The position numbers were made by a program, and so were the translations under genes. From VMCP01 sp964527775 (GTDB lineage Bacteria > Bacteroidota > Bacteroidia > NS11-12g > UBA955), in contig CAZGQS010000002.1 of NCBI GenBank assembly GCA_964527775.1, forward strand, positions 62,001 to 126,000: a stretch of 64,000 bases of DNA, written 5' to 3'. Shown here one piece after another: positions 55,434 through 63,345 of this stretch (its first letter is position 1; each line of letters opens with the position of its first letter). The notes under the pieces are model-generated. The model was given only the letters and a program-made list of their open reading frames with translations. It had not been told where the DNA came from and searched no databases.

Positions 55434-57866
55434 TTATAAAAGGCTGACTCTATGATGTTCTAATGTAACCCCTTTGTTGGGGTTTAGAATTTCAAAGGTA
55501 ATAATATAATTTCCCTTCATTAATTCTTTGTTATGGCTCATAAGTGGCCATTGAATCACCCCTTCAGATGGAATAGCCGTAAACTCACATACCGAAAGTA
55601 TTTTTTCTCCCCAAATGCTAAAAAGTTGGATGCTTATTAAACAACCTATCTCAGGTATGTTAAGTTCAATGGGTAAATCGTAATATCCTTGGGAGTTTTT
55701 TAGAAGCCTCTTATTTGAAAGATTCGTCCATTTTTTACTCTGTGTTTTTTGTGATAATACCATGGAATTAGAAATAGTGGGACTTGCACCCATATTGGAA
55801 ACACATTCAAACCAAAGAAGAGGATCGTTTGAAAGTAGGTTAGGATGTGATTTTTCTATGGATGCGTTTCTCTCAATTGTTCGGTTGATGGGTTTTACTT
55901 GTTCGAAGCTGCATTCATCTACAACTCCTGTAATTTGATTTACCAAGGCTAGATAGCCACCTTCTTGAGTTAAATTGGGAAATTGAGGTAACCCTAACAG
56001 CGATGGAATTTTGGCAAAATCAAATTGATGAATTATAGAATGAAGATTCTCACACAACACCAAGTATTCTTTTGGCATTATTACTTTTCTTTTTTGGTTT
56101 TTTAACGATATAATTTGCTTGATGTAATTGTCTTTATCGTATATCAATAAATCATAGTATTCAAGAAAAACTGGGCATTCATTGGGATTGTATATTTCAA
56201 TAAAGTCGGTATTTGTGGCTGATTTGAAATAAATTTCGTTAAAGGTTAATTTTAAATTCGGTTTTGGAAATTGGGGATTTATATCAAAATGAATGTTGAG
56301 CGGCGGATGCTGATTGATTATATTTATTGACTTTGGATTTGTAGATATATCTTCAATTAATTGGTTGTGAATATTCAGTTTATGTGCAATGGAATTATCT
56401 TGAACTAGAAAGTATTCTTCAATTTCTATGGGAAATTCATCGCAGAAATTTCCATTTAATGCTCCGGGGCTGCCACCGTTGTAGGAAGCAGTTTTCCATT
56501 TGCTGTGATTTGATAATGGATTTAGATTATGGGCCTCGTATGAAAAACCACCGCTTGAAGCAAATGCTGAATGCATACTAACTTGATAATGTGCGGAATC
56601 TAAAAGTAATCCGTTTTGGGTTGTAAGTAACAATGTACCTTCGGCATTGATAAGATTGGGGAAGTTTGGAATGCCCCAAATGCCTTGAGAAGATTGAAAT
56701 TTATTGAGTGTCCAAATGCGCCAAGTATTTATTTCGTTTGTAGGTACTAGTAATACGGCTTGTTTGGGTGCAAATAGGCTATCGGGTATGGTAATTACTT
56801 TGTTATTGTATGTCAATATAATTTCAGTTGCTTGTTTATAATCGTTGGAATTGTTGTAAAGTTCAATGTACTCTGTTGTCGGAAAACGATTTAAAGATGG
56901 CTCTGGAACTGGCATGATTTCCGATATAACAATGTCGGCTCTTTTGACAGGCGTGATTTTCTTCAATTTCAAATTGAATAACAAGGTCTCCATTGGTTCA
57001 TTCCAAATGGTGTAAAATGAATCAATTAGAATATTTAAATCTAGGGTGTCTGATTTTTCTAGTTGGATAATAAGAGATTGCAGGTCTGAATTCAAAGAAT
57101 GAAAGCGGTATTTATGGTTGATTTTTAAAATGCCTTTTGTGGACTTTAACAAGATTGAACCTGAAATTCTTAATTCTGTTTGGTTGAGTTGTTTCGTGGT
57201 TGTTATTAAAAATTTCCTTTTTTTGAGATTGTCAATTTGGATGTTTGATATTCGATGGGATTGAAAGGCGGTTTTACCAGATTGTTGTATACCAATAAAG
57301 AATTGTTGAATATTACTCAAAAAGAGGGGTGTTTTGAGTTCAGTGATGCGTTGGGTTGAAATATGGTAAGTGGTTACGAATAGTGAATCCTCGGTCAGCC
57401 TCAGTTGAATGCTTCCCTTAAATGCAGAAGCTGAGAATTCTTGGTTAGGGCCTGCATTAATTGGTGTTGAATTTTGAGCTGTATAGGCTTCCCAGCGGTC
57501 TTGGGTATTTCCCAATTTGATGAATTGTGTATTGCCTATAGCGTCAATGAAACCAAATTGAATAGAATTGTTTGTGGAGGTGTTTATTTTAAGTTCTAAG
57601 TTGAATCTTACGTAAAAATCGGATGAATTTTGGGGAGGTATTTTGATTTTTAGTTGAAAATCACCCTTGTCTAATTGATTGTAATTGGAGATAATCTGTT
57701 GATTGCTTCGAAGAAAAAAGGAGGTGTCACCCGAGTATTCAATGGGCCAATTTGAGCTGTAAACCGAATCGTGAAATTGGGCTTTTAAACAACAGCATGG
57801 AGAAAGAAATAGGCTAATAACTGCGATCTTTCCAATGAACCTTGCTAAAGAACTGAGCAAAGGCAA
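55434..57866 (-). CDS. Large exported protein with two lamin-tail domains
   Basis: About 810 residues. A signal peptide (IGKIAVISLFLSPCCCLKAQ) suggests a start near 57866 (TTG); the frame is open to 58019, and an ATG at 57968 is a possible but poorer start because it would overlap the glycosyltransferase further. The first 230 residues look like a beta-sandwich (DFQLKIKIPPQNSSDFYV). Lamin-tail domains lie near residue 307 (DIVISEIMPVPEP, EYIELYNNS) and 542 (LTFNEIYFKSATNTDFIEIYN). The C-terminus ends in a sheet (NYIITFEILN) like a T9SS/gliding-type sorting domain, but the PNP motif is missing. It lies in an envelope operon. Confidence 0.72.
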   Translation of the reverse strand: MPLLSSLARFIGKIAVISLFLSPCCCLKAQFHDSVYSSNWPIEYSGDTSFFLRSNQQIISNYNQLDKGDFQLKIKIPPQNSSDFYVRFNLELKINTSTNNSIQFGFIDAIGNTQFIKLGNTQDRWEAYTAQNSTPINAGPNQEFSASAFKGSIQLRLTEDSLFVTTYHISTQRITELKTPLFLSNIQQFFIGIQQSGKTAFQSHRISNIQIDNLKKRKFLITTTKQLNQTELRISGSILLKSTKGILKINHKYRFHSLNSDLQSLIIQLEKSDTLDLNILIDSFYTIWNEPMETLLFNLKLKKITPVKRADIVISEIMPVPEPSLNRFPTTEYIELYNNSNDYKQATEIILTYNNKVITIPDSLFAPKQAVLLVPTNEINTWRIWTLNKFQSSQGIWGIPNFPNLINAEGTLLLTTQNGLLLDSAHYQVSMHSAFASSGGFSYEAHNLNPLSNHSKWKTASYNGGSPGALNGNFCDEFPIEIEEYFLVQDNSIAHKLNIHNQLIEDISTNPKSINIINQHPPLNIHFDINPQFPKPNLKLTFNEIYFKSATNTDFIEIYNPNECPVFLEYYDLLIYDKDNYIKQIISLKNQKRKVIMPKEYLVLCENLHSIIHQFDFAKIPSLLGLPQFPNLTQEGGYLALVNQITGVVDECSFEQVKPINRTIERNASIEKSHPNLLSNDPLLWFECVSNMGASPTISNSMVLSQKTQSKKWTNLSNKRLLKNSQGYYDLPIELNIPEIGCLISIQLFSIWGEKILSVCEFTAIPSEGVIQWPLMSHNKELMKGNYIITFEILNPNKGVTLEHHRVSLL

Positions 57867-58929
57867 TGATTGGAATGTAGATGGTTTGAAAAACCGATGA
57901 GGCCATTTTATGTTTGATTGATGATTTTTGATGGTAAAAACTGGTGATTTTTTCCAGTAAAAAGACATCAAAAATGATTTTTGTTCCCCACATTCCTGCC
58001 AACTCCACATAATGGGCAAAGTTGAGATATAGAAGGGTAATTGTCCAAAGTAGAATAAAAAATAGGACCATTAAGATTTGCGAATTTTGCGTATTTCTTT
58101 GGGACTGGAAGCGTGTTTTTTGAGCCCATCTTATTCGCTGATGCCATAATTCTCGCCATGTCTCAAGGACAGGTGTATACACGGAAGCATTTGGATTTGA
58201 TACAGTTTCAACATTCAGATTTGCTTGGTTAAATCCTTCTATTAAGAAAATATCATCTCCGCCTGCCACTTTTAAATTTGCATTAAACGGGTTGATTTTA
58301 AGAAAACTTTTAACATGTACCAACATATTTGCAGCATTACCCATGGTTTTATTGTTTCTAGCAGATTGGTAGCTGCCTAAGGCCATCAGAGCTGAATTTT
58401 CTAGGATTTGATAAGCTTGTAGAAAACTAGAATTACCCGTGTAAATGACCGGTCCAAATACTGCTTTCGCATCACTTTTGATGGCTTCAGTCAAGAAATT
58501 TATGGCGTTCCAATTGGTGATACAATCGGCATCGGTAACATATGCCCAGTCGGTTTGGGTTTGATGAAATGCTAAATTCAGGGCTTGTTTTTTTCCTGAT
58601 TTTTCGGGGGATGTTTGGAGTACGGAAATTCGACCAGCATAGTTGATAGATCTCAAAAAGTCATGCAATAGCTGAGGTGTACTGTCAGTAGATTGATCGT
58701 CAATGAGGATGTAACGCAGATGATGGGGATTCTCAGATTCGATTTTATTTAAATTCTTCAGAAATGCAGGAAGTAAACGTTCTTCGTTTCGGATGGAGCA
58801 GATTAGGGTGATTTCAGGCAAGTGTGAATTGCTGGGCTCAGAATTAACGGCTCTATGATTTGACCGTAAAACCATCCCCCAGAACAAAAAGTAGGGTAGG
58901 AGAAGGATTAATCCGAGCAAAAAACTCAT
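57814..58929 (-). CDS. Membrane GT2-family glycosyltransferase
   Basis: A 371-residue processive-type glycosyltransferase. An N-terminal membrane segment (residues 3-21) is followed by a GT-A domain with PEITLICSIRNEERLLPAFL (near 37), ILIDDQSTDSTPQLL (near 73), the DAD metal motif in AYVTDADCITNW (near 130), AGGDDIFLIEGF (near 223) and the RQ-type acceptor motif HQRIRWAQKTRFQ (near 260), then two or three C-terminal membrane helices. This resembles hyaluronan/cellulose-synthase-like enzymes. Substrate unknown. It overlaps rfaE2 by ATGA and the lamin-tail gene by about 50 nt. Confidence 0.87.
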   Translation of the reverse strand: MSFLLGLILLLPYFLFWGMVLRSNHRAVNSEPSNSHLPEITLICSIRNEERLLPAFLKNLNKIESENPHHLRYILIDDQSTDSTPQLLHDFLRSINYAGRISVLQTSPEKSGKKQALNLAFHQTQTDWAYVTDADCITNWNAINFLTEAIKSDAKAVFGPVIYTGNSSFLQAYQILENSALMALGSYQSARNNKTMGNAANMLVHVKSFLKINPFNANLKVAGGDDIFLIEGFNQANLNVETVSNPNASVYTPVLETWRELWHQRIRWAQKTRFQSQRNTQNSQILMVLFFILLWTITLLYLNFAHYVELAGMWGTKIIFDVFLLEKITSFYHQKSSIKHKMASSVFQTIYIPIIAFAQFFSKVHWKDRSY

Positions 58930-59423
58930 GAATGGGACTGTAAAATTTTCTTTTCGATGGCGCTGGTTGAGTATCCGGGAAGGAACTCAATGGTCTTTAC
59001 TTGGCCACCATGTTGAATGACCCAGTCAGCACCAACTATGTTTTCAACAGTATAATCACCGCCTTTTACCAGCACATGGGGAGTGATGATTTCAATGATT
59101 TCTTTGGGAGTATCTTCGGTGAAAACAATGACAGCGTCTACAAATGCGAACGACGCCATTACATGAGAACGTGAAAATTCGTTTTGGAGGGGTCTTGCGG
59201 GCGATTTTTCCATTCGTTTGACAGAAGCATCAGCATTTACTGCAACAATTAGAAAGTCAGCAAGTTCAGCGGTTTCAGCAAGGTATTTTACATGTCCAGC
59301 ATGAATAATATCGAAGCAACCGTTGGTAAAGACGATAGATTTACCTTGTGATTTAATTTCGTTTACTTTGGTAGTAATTTGGTCATAGGACCAAATTTTA
59401 GATGCTGGATTCTGATTTTTCAT
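58926..59423 (-). CDS. rfaE2: D-glycero-beta-D-manno-heptose 1-phosphate adenylyltransferase
   Basis: A 165-residue nucleotidyltransferase (the C-terminal half of HldE as a separate protein), making ADP-heptose for lipopolysaccharide core. It carries the cytidylyltransferase motif TNGCFDIIHAGHVKYL (HAGH near residue 40), the segment VNADASVKRMEKSPARP and the C-terminal GYSTSAIEKKI. The kinase half (HldE1) is not in the window. I use ATG 59423 (MKNQNPAS), which overlaps the upstream gene by 26 nt; an earlier ATG would overlap more. Confidence 0.92.
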   Translation of the reverse strand: MKNQNPASKIWSYDQITTKVNEIKSQGKSIVFTNGCFDIIHAGHVKYLAETAELADFLIVAVNADASVKRMEKSPARPLQNEFSRSHVMASFAFVDAVIVFTEDTPKEIIEIITPHVLVKGGDYTVENIVGADWVIQHGGQVKTIEFLPGYSTSAIEKKILQSHS

Positions 59424-60378
59424 TTGATTGCATTTCAAAGAAAAGCAATCCATAGGAAATACCGCCTAACAAGAGATGGAAAATGTTGGAAAAGGCAACG
59501 GTAAAAATACCGAATGTTTTGGCTGATTCCTGTGGAAGTCCATAAACCAGGGTAAGACCGTATGCAATGGCATACCAAACACCAGCGCCGCCTGGAACGG
59601 GAATGATGACACCAAGAGATGAAAATATAAGGATGGCTAGTGCGTTAAACAATGTGAAGTGTTGGGTCATTTCAAGTGCTTGTAATTGGAAATAAAGGGA
59701 AACCCAATATGCAAACCAAATGCCAAAAGAATAGGTGATGAATTTGGCTTTGTTTTCAAGTTCAAAAGCACTGTTGATGCCGTGTAATAATTTTTGGATG
59801 ATTCCTCCTTCCGTTTTATCTTTTTTTGCTGTGAACTTTCTCCAGAAATAGAGAGCAGTAGCAGCGATAATAAGGGCCAATAAAATATAAGCACCATTGT
59901 TGAATAGGGGCTTAATTACATAGGGTTCAGCAAATTGATATAGTACATCAAACTGCAACATCAAGGCCAATGCGGCCATGAAAAGCATGATTACCAAGTC
60001 AATGATTCGTTCTGTGATGACCGTTCCAACGAGAGTTTCGATGGGGGCTTTTTCGCTTTTGGCAGTCAGAGCGCAGCGAACAACTTCTCCGCCTCTTGAG
60101 GTAGCGACATTTACTAAATAACCCGACATTACAGAGTAAAATGCACGTCTGTGATTGATGGGATAGCCAGCGGCTCTGCTTAGTTGATCCCAACGCGCAC
60201 CTCTTAGATAATGGGCGGTGGTCATAAGTATAACAGCGAGTAAAATATAAAAATAGTTAGCGGATTTCACCGCTTTCCAAGTTTCTACCCAATTGGTTTC
60301 AACACCTATGTATATAAAAACTCCAATGGCAAATATGACCATCAGTGCTTTGGTAAATAGGTGCTTGCTAATTTTCAT
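59398..60378 (-). CDS. Lysylphosphatidylglycerol synthase-like transmembrane protein (UPF0104)
   Basis: A 326-residue polytopic protein with about eight membrane segments and the typical blocks LRGARWDQLSRAAGYPIN (near residue 58), MSGYLVNVATSRGGEVVRC (near 84; the GE motif), ITERIIDLVIMLF (near 123) and VIPVPGGAGVWYAIAYGLTLVYG (near 262). This is the flippase-like membrane half of MprF without the synthase half. Exact role unknown; relatives move lipids or polyprenyl-linked glycans. It starts in the stop of panD (TAATG). Confidence 0.85.
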   Translation of the reverse strand: MKISKHLFTKALMVIFAIGVFIYIGVETNWVETWKAVKSANYFYILLAVILMTTAHYLRGARWDQLSRAAGYPINHRRAFYSVMSGYLVNVATSRGGEVVRCALTAKSEKAPIETLVGTVITERIIDLVIMLFMAALALMLQFDVLYQFAEPYVIKPLFNNGAYILLALIIAATALYFWRKFTAKKDKTEGGIIQKLLHGINSAFELENKAKFITYSFGIWFAYWVSLYFQLQALEMTQHFTLFNALAILIFSSLGVIIPVPGGAGVWYAIAYGLTLVYGLPQESAKTFGIFTVAFSNIFHLLLGGISYGLLFFEMQSNEKSESSI

Positions 60379-60725
60379 TAGATCAATTGGTTGTTGCGAT
60401 CTGGGAAGATGTTGTTGGGCTGGTGTTTTTTTGCGTCGTCCAAAGACATTGAAACAAAGGTCATAATGATAAGTTCATCACCAATTTGCCCTTTTCTTGC
60501 AGCGGCACCGTTCAATCCAATAATTCCAGTACCTCTTTCACCCTCAATAATATAGGTTTCAAATCTTTCACCATTATTATTGTTGACAATTAGAACCTTT
60601 TGATTGGGTATCATACCTGCTGCATCTACTAGGTCCATATCAATAGTGATGCTTCCGGTGTAATTCAGTTCGGTTTGAGTGAGTCGAACGTTGTGTATTT
60701 TAGCTTGTAGGACTTCAATATACAT
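60378..60725 (-). CDS. panD: Aspartate 1-decarboxylase
   Basis: A 115-residue PanD, making beta-alanine for pantothenate. The enzyme cleaves itself between Gly24 and Ser25 (YTGSITID) to form the pyruvoyl cofactor, and both residues are present at the expected place when the start is ATG 60725. GLNGAAARKGQIGDELIIMTF near the end is also conserved. The TTG at 60734 lies in the promoter box. It heads a six-gene operon. Confidence 0.95.
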   Translation of the reverse strand: MYIEVLQAKIHNVRLTQTELNYTGSITIDMDLVDAAGMIPNQKVLIVNNNNGERFETYIIEGERGTGIIGLNGAAARKGQIGDELIIMTFVSMSLDDAKKHQPNNIFPDRNNQLI

Positions 60726-60731
60726 TTGGCA

Positions 60732-60739
60732 CAAAGTTA
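60732..60739 (-). promoter_or_regulatory. Promoter -7 box (TAACTTTG) of the panD-prmC operon
   Basis: Exact TAnnTTTG match on the minus strand, 6 nt before the panD ATG. Confidence 0.65.
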
Positions 60740-60764
60740 GTTACAAATAACCTTTTGTTTGACT

Positions 60765-60772
60765 TAAATTCG
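60765..60772 (+). promoter_or_regulatory. Promoter -7 box (TAAATTCG) of recR
   Basis: TAnnTTcG variant, 5 nt before the recR ATG, suggesting a leaderless transcript. Confidence 0.5.
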
Positions 60773-60777
60773 CACGA

Positions 60778-61389
60778 ATGCAATTTACATCCGATATTGT
60801 TGAAAAAGCGGTTGATGCTTTATCCTCATTTCCCGGAATTGGCAAGCGCACAGCTTTGCGAATGGTGATGTATTTGCTTAAAAGACCTGAGTTGGAAGTA
60901 GCATCTATTTCTGAAAGAATCTTAAGACTTAAAACCGATTTGAAGTTTTGCGGAAATTGCGGAACGGTAAGTGATTTTGAGTATTGTAGTATCTGTTCTG
61001 ATCCTCAGAGACAAAAAGAAGTAATCTGCGTGGTGGAAGATTTTAGTGACCTGATGGCCATAGAAGCTACATCGCAATTTAAAGGAGAATACCATGTTTT
61101 AGGAGGGTTGATTTCTCCGATGGACGGAATAGGTCCTTCCGATTTAAATTTGCAATCATTATTTGAACGCATTTCTAATTCAGAAGGTGGAATATCAGAG
61201 GTGATTTTGGCGTTAAGTGCAACAGTGGAAGGCGATACAACCATGTATTACATTGCAAAAAAACTTCAAGAATTTGGAGTGACAGTGAGCAGTATAGCGC
61301 GAGGAATATCGGTGGGTGGTGAATTAGAATACGTTGATGAAATCACTTTAGGTAGGAGTTTATTGCAGCGCACTCATTATTCGGTTTAA
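60778..61389 (+). CDS. recR: Recombination protein RecR
   Basis: A 203-residue DNA-repair protein working with RecF/RecO to load RecA. Helix-hairpin-helix FPGIGKRTALRM (near residue 19), zinc finger CGNCGTVSDFEYCSIC (near 60-75), Toprim domain starting VICVVEDFSDLMAIE (near 83) and the Walker-B-like end RGISVGGELEYVDEITLGRSL. Length is normal. The next gene starts 9 nt later, so co-transcription is likely. Confidence 0.97.
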   Translation: MQFTSDIVEKAVDALSSFPGIGKRTALRMVMYLLKRPELEVASISERILRLKTDLKFCGNCGTVSDFEYCSICSDPQRQKEVICVVEDFSDLMAIEATSQFKGEYHVLGGLISPMDGIGPSDLNLQSLFERISNSEGGISEVILALSATVEGDTTMYYIAKKLQEFGVTVSSIARGISVGGELEYVDEITLGRSLLQRTHYSV

Positions 61390-61398
61390 AGCACTTTT

Positions 61399-63345
61399 AT
61401 GAATCAACTTTCGGTAGTCATAGTCAATTACAACGTTAAGCACTTCTTAGAGCAAGTTTTATTGAGCGTAGAGGTTGCTTCAAAAGGATTGACCGTTGAA
61501 ACTTGGGTGGTTGATAACAACAGTGTAGACGGAAGCATTGAAATGGTAAAAGAAAAATTTCCATGGGTGAAATTGATCGAAAATCATGAGAATGTAGGTT
61601 TTTCAAGAGCCAATAATCAAGCGTTGCGATTGAGTAATGCTAAGTATTCTTTGTTGTTGAATCCAGATACGGTTCTTCAAGAAGATACTTTCGTAAAGTG
61701 CATTGAATATTTAGATGCACACCCTGATGTGGGTGGACTTGGGGTAAGGATGATTGACGGAAAAGGGCAGTTTTTACCTGAAAGTAAGCGGGGGTTGCCC
61801 ACTCCTACGGTTGCATTTTTTAAGATGACGGGTTTGGCCTCGTTGTTTCCAAAGTCGAGGTATTTTGGTCGTTACCACATGAAATATTTGTCTGAATTCG
61901 AAACCCATGAAGTTGAGATTTTAGCAGGTGCTTTCATGATGATGAGAGGAGAAACCCTAGATAAGGTGGGTTTGTTGGATGAGCAATTTTTCATGTATGG
62001 TGAAGATATTGACTTGTCTTATCGAATCATTTTAGGGGGATATAAGAATGTTTACTTTGCTGATTCAACCATCATTCACTACAAGGGCGAAAGTACCAAG
62101 AAAAAATCGGTCAATTATGTCAAGGTATTTTACAACGCCATGGTGCTTTTTGCAAAAAAGCATTATTCAAAGCGTATGGCTGGTTGGTTTTCGTTTTGGA
62201 TACAAATTGCCATTTATTTTCGGGCTTCTGTAGCTTTGATTTTTCAGAGTATTTCTAAAGTACTATTTCCAGTTATAGATTTTATAACCATTTACTTAGG
62301 TTTTTATGGGATTGCCAAATATTGGGAGCTGTATCACAAATTTGTTCGTGGATTTTATCCTGATGAATATTATCTGGCTCATATCCCTATTTATGCTCTG
62401 GTGGCCATGGTTTCGGTGTATGTTTCAGGAGGATATGATCGTCCTTACAAGCCCTACAGATTGTTTAGGGGAGCATTGATTGGAAGTGTATTGTTGTTTG
62501 CGATCTATGGATTTTATCCCAAGGAATGGCAGTTTTCAAGGGCTATTTTGGGATTGGGTTCAGCATGGGCCGTGGGTGGCATGTTAATGATTCGGGTTGT
62601 TGCTGATTTATTGGGATGGAAGGGCAGTCAAGGAAAGAAAACGGAGAAAAGAATTCTTGTGGTAGGCGGTAAAAAAGAAGTAGAGCGCATCACCGATTTA
62701 TTGAACAAGAGCGGTGTACCCCATGTTTTTTTAGGTGCTGTTACCCCTAACAGCGAGAAGCAGTCTGGATTTTTAGGTAGCTTTAGTCAGTTAGATGAGT
62801 TGGTGGAGATTTACCGAGCTAATTCAATCATTTTTAGTGGTAAAGATGTATCTGCATCTCGAATTATGGACTCAATGTCTGGTTTTTCCAAGGAACAGGT
62901 TCAACTCAAGATTGCTCCTGAGAGCAGTGAATTTATCATTGGATCTGATTCAAAGAATGAACCGGGTGAACTTTTCACTTTAGAGGTGAAATATCAACTG
63001 TCAGAGTATCATATGCTACGCAGGAAGCGAATTTTTGATGTTTTAGCGGCATTGTTATTGGTTTTAAGGGCAACTTTAGTTTTAGGATATCCACTATTTA
63101 CCTCCACTCGTTGGCGGTATGTGTTTGGCAATATCCCTCAGGTGCTCTTGGGTAAAAAGACTTGGGTTAGTTACAGCGGGCAACAAAGCGCCGAGAAATT
63201 GCCTATCTTAAAATCTGGAGTAATTAGTTCAGCGGGCGTTTGGACGGGATCAGAATTTGAGGCTGATGTGAATCACTTATATGCGAAAGACTTTGATGTA
63301 TGGCGTGATTTAGAAATACTATGGGATTATCTTAAGAGTCAGTGA
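61399..63345 (+). CDS. Composite GT2 glycosyltransferase fused to a degenerate sugar-transferase-like region
   Basis: A 648-residue protein in three parts. Residues 1-240: GT2 domain (LSVVIVNYNVKHFLEQVL, WVVDNNSVDGS, the LLNPDTVL acidic motif, EILAGAFMMMRGETLDKVG, MYGEDIDLSYRI) like rhamnosyltransferases. Residues about 255-405: several membrane helices. Residues about 417-520: a Rossmann-like nucleotide fold (RILVVGGKKEVERI), then HMLRRKRIFDVLAALLLVL and a tail GKKTWVSY...YAKDFDVWRDLEILW that echo polyprenyl-phosphate sugar transferases, but the catalytic core between them is missing. Probably surface-glycan synthesis. Confidence 0.82.
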   Translation: MNQLSVVIVNYNVKHFLEQVLLSVEVASKGLTVETWVVDNNSVDGSIEMVKEKFPWVKLIENHENVGFSRANNQALRLSNAKYSLLLNPDTVLQEDTFVKCIEYLDAHPDVGGLGVRMIDGKGQFLPESKRGLPTPTVAFFKMTGLASLFPKSRYFGRYHMKYLSEFETHEVEILAGAFMMMRGETLDKVGLLDEQFFMYGEDIDLSYRIILGGYKNVYFADSTIIHYKGESTKKKSVNYVKVFYNAMVLFAKKHYSKRMAGWFSFWIQIAIYFRASVALIFQSISKVLFPVIDFITIYLGFYGIAKYWELYHKFVRGFYPDEYYLAHIPIYALVAMVSVYVSGGYDRPYKPYRLFRGALIGSVLLFAIYGFYPKEWQFSRAILGLGSAWAVGGMLMIRVVADLLGWKGSQGKKTEKRILVVGGKKEVERITDLLNKSGVPHVFLGAVTPNSEKQSGFLGSFSQLDELVEIYRANSIIFSGKDVSASRIMDSMSGFSKEQVQLKIAPESSEFIIGSDSKNEPGELFTLEVKYQLSEYHMLRRKRIFDVLAALLLVLRATLVLGYPLFTSTRWRYVFGNIPQVLLGKKTWVSYSGQQSAEKLPILKSGVISSAGVWTGSEFEADVNHLYAKDFDVWRDLEILWDYLKSQ

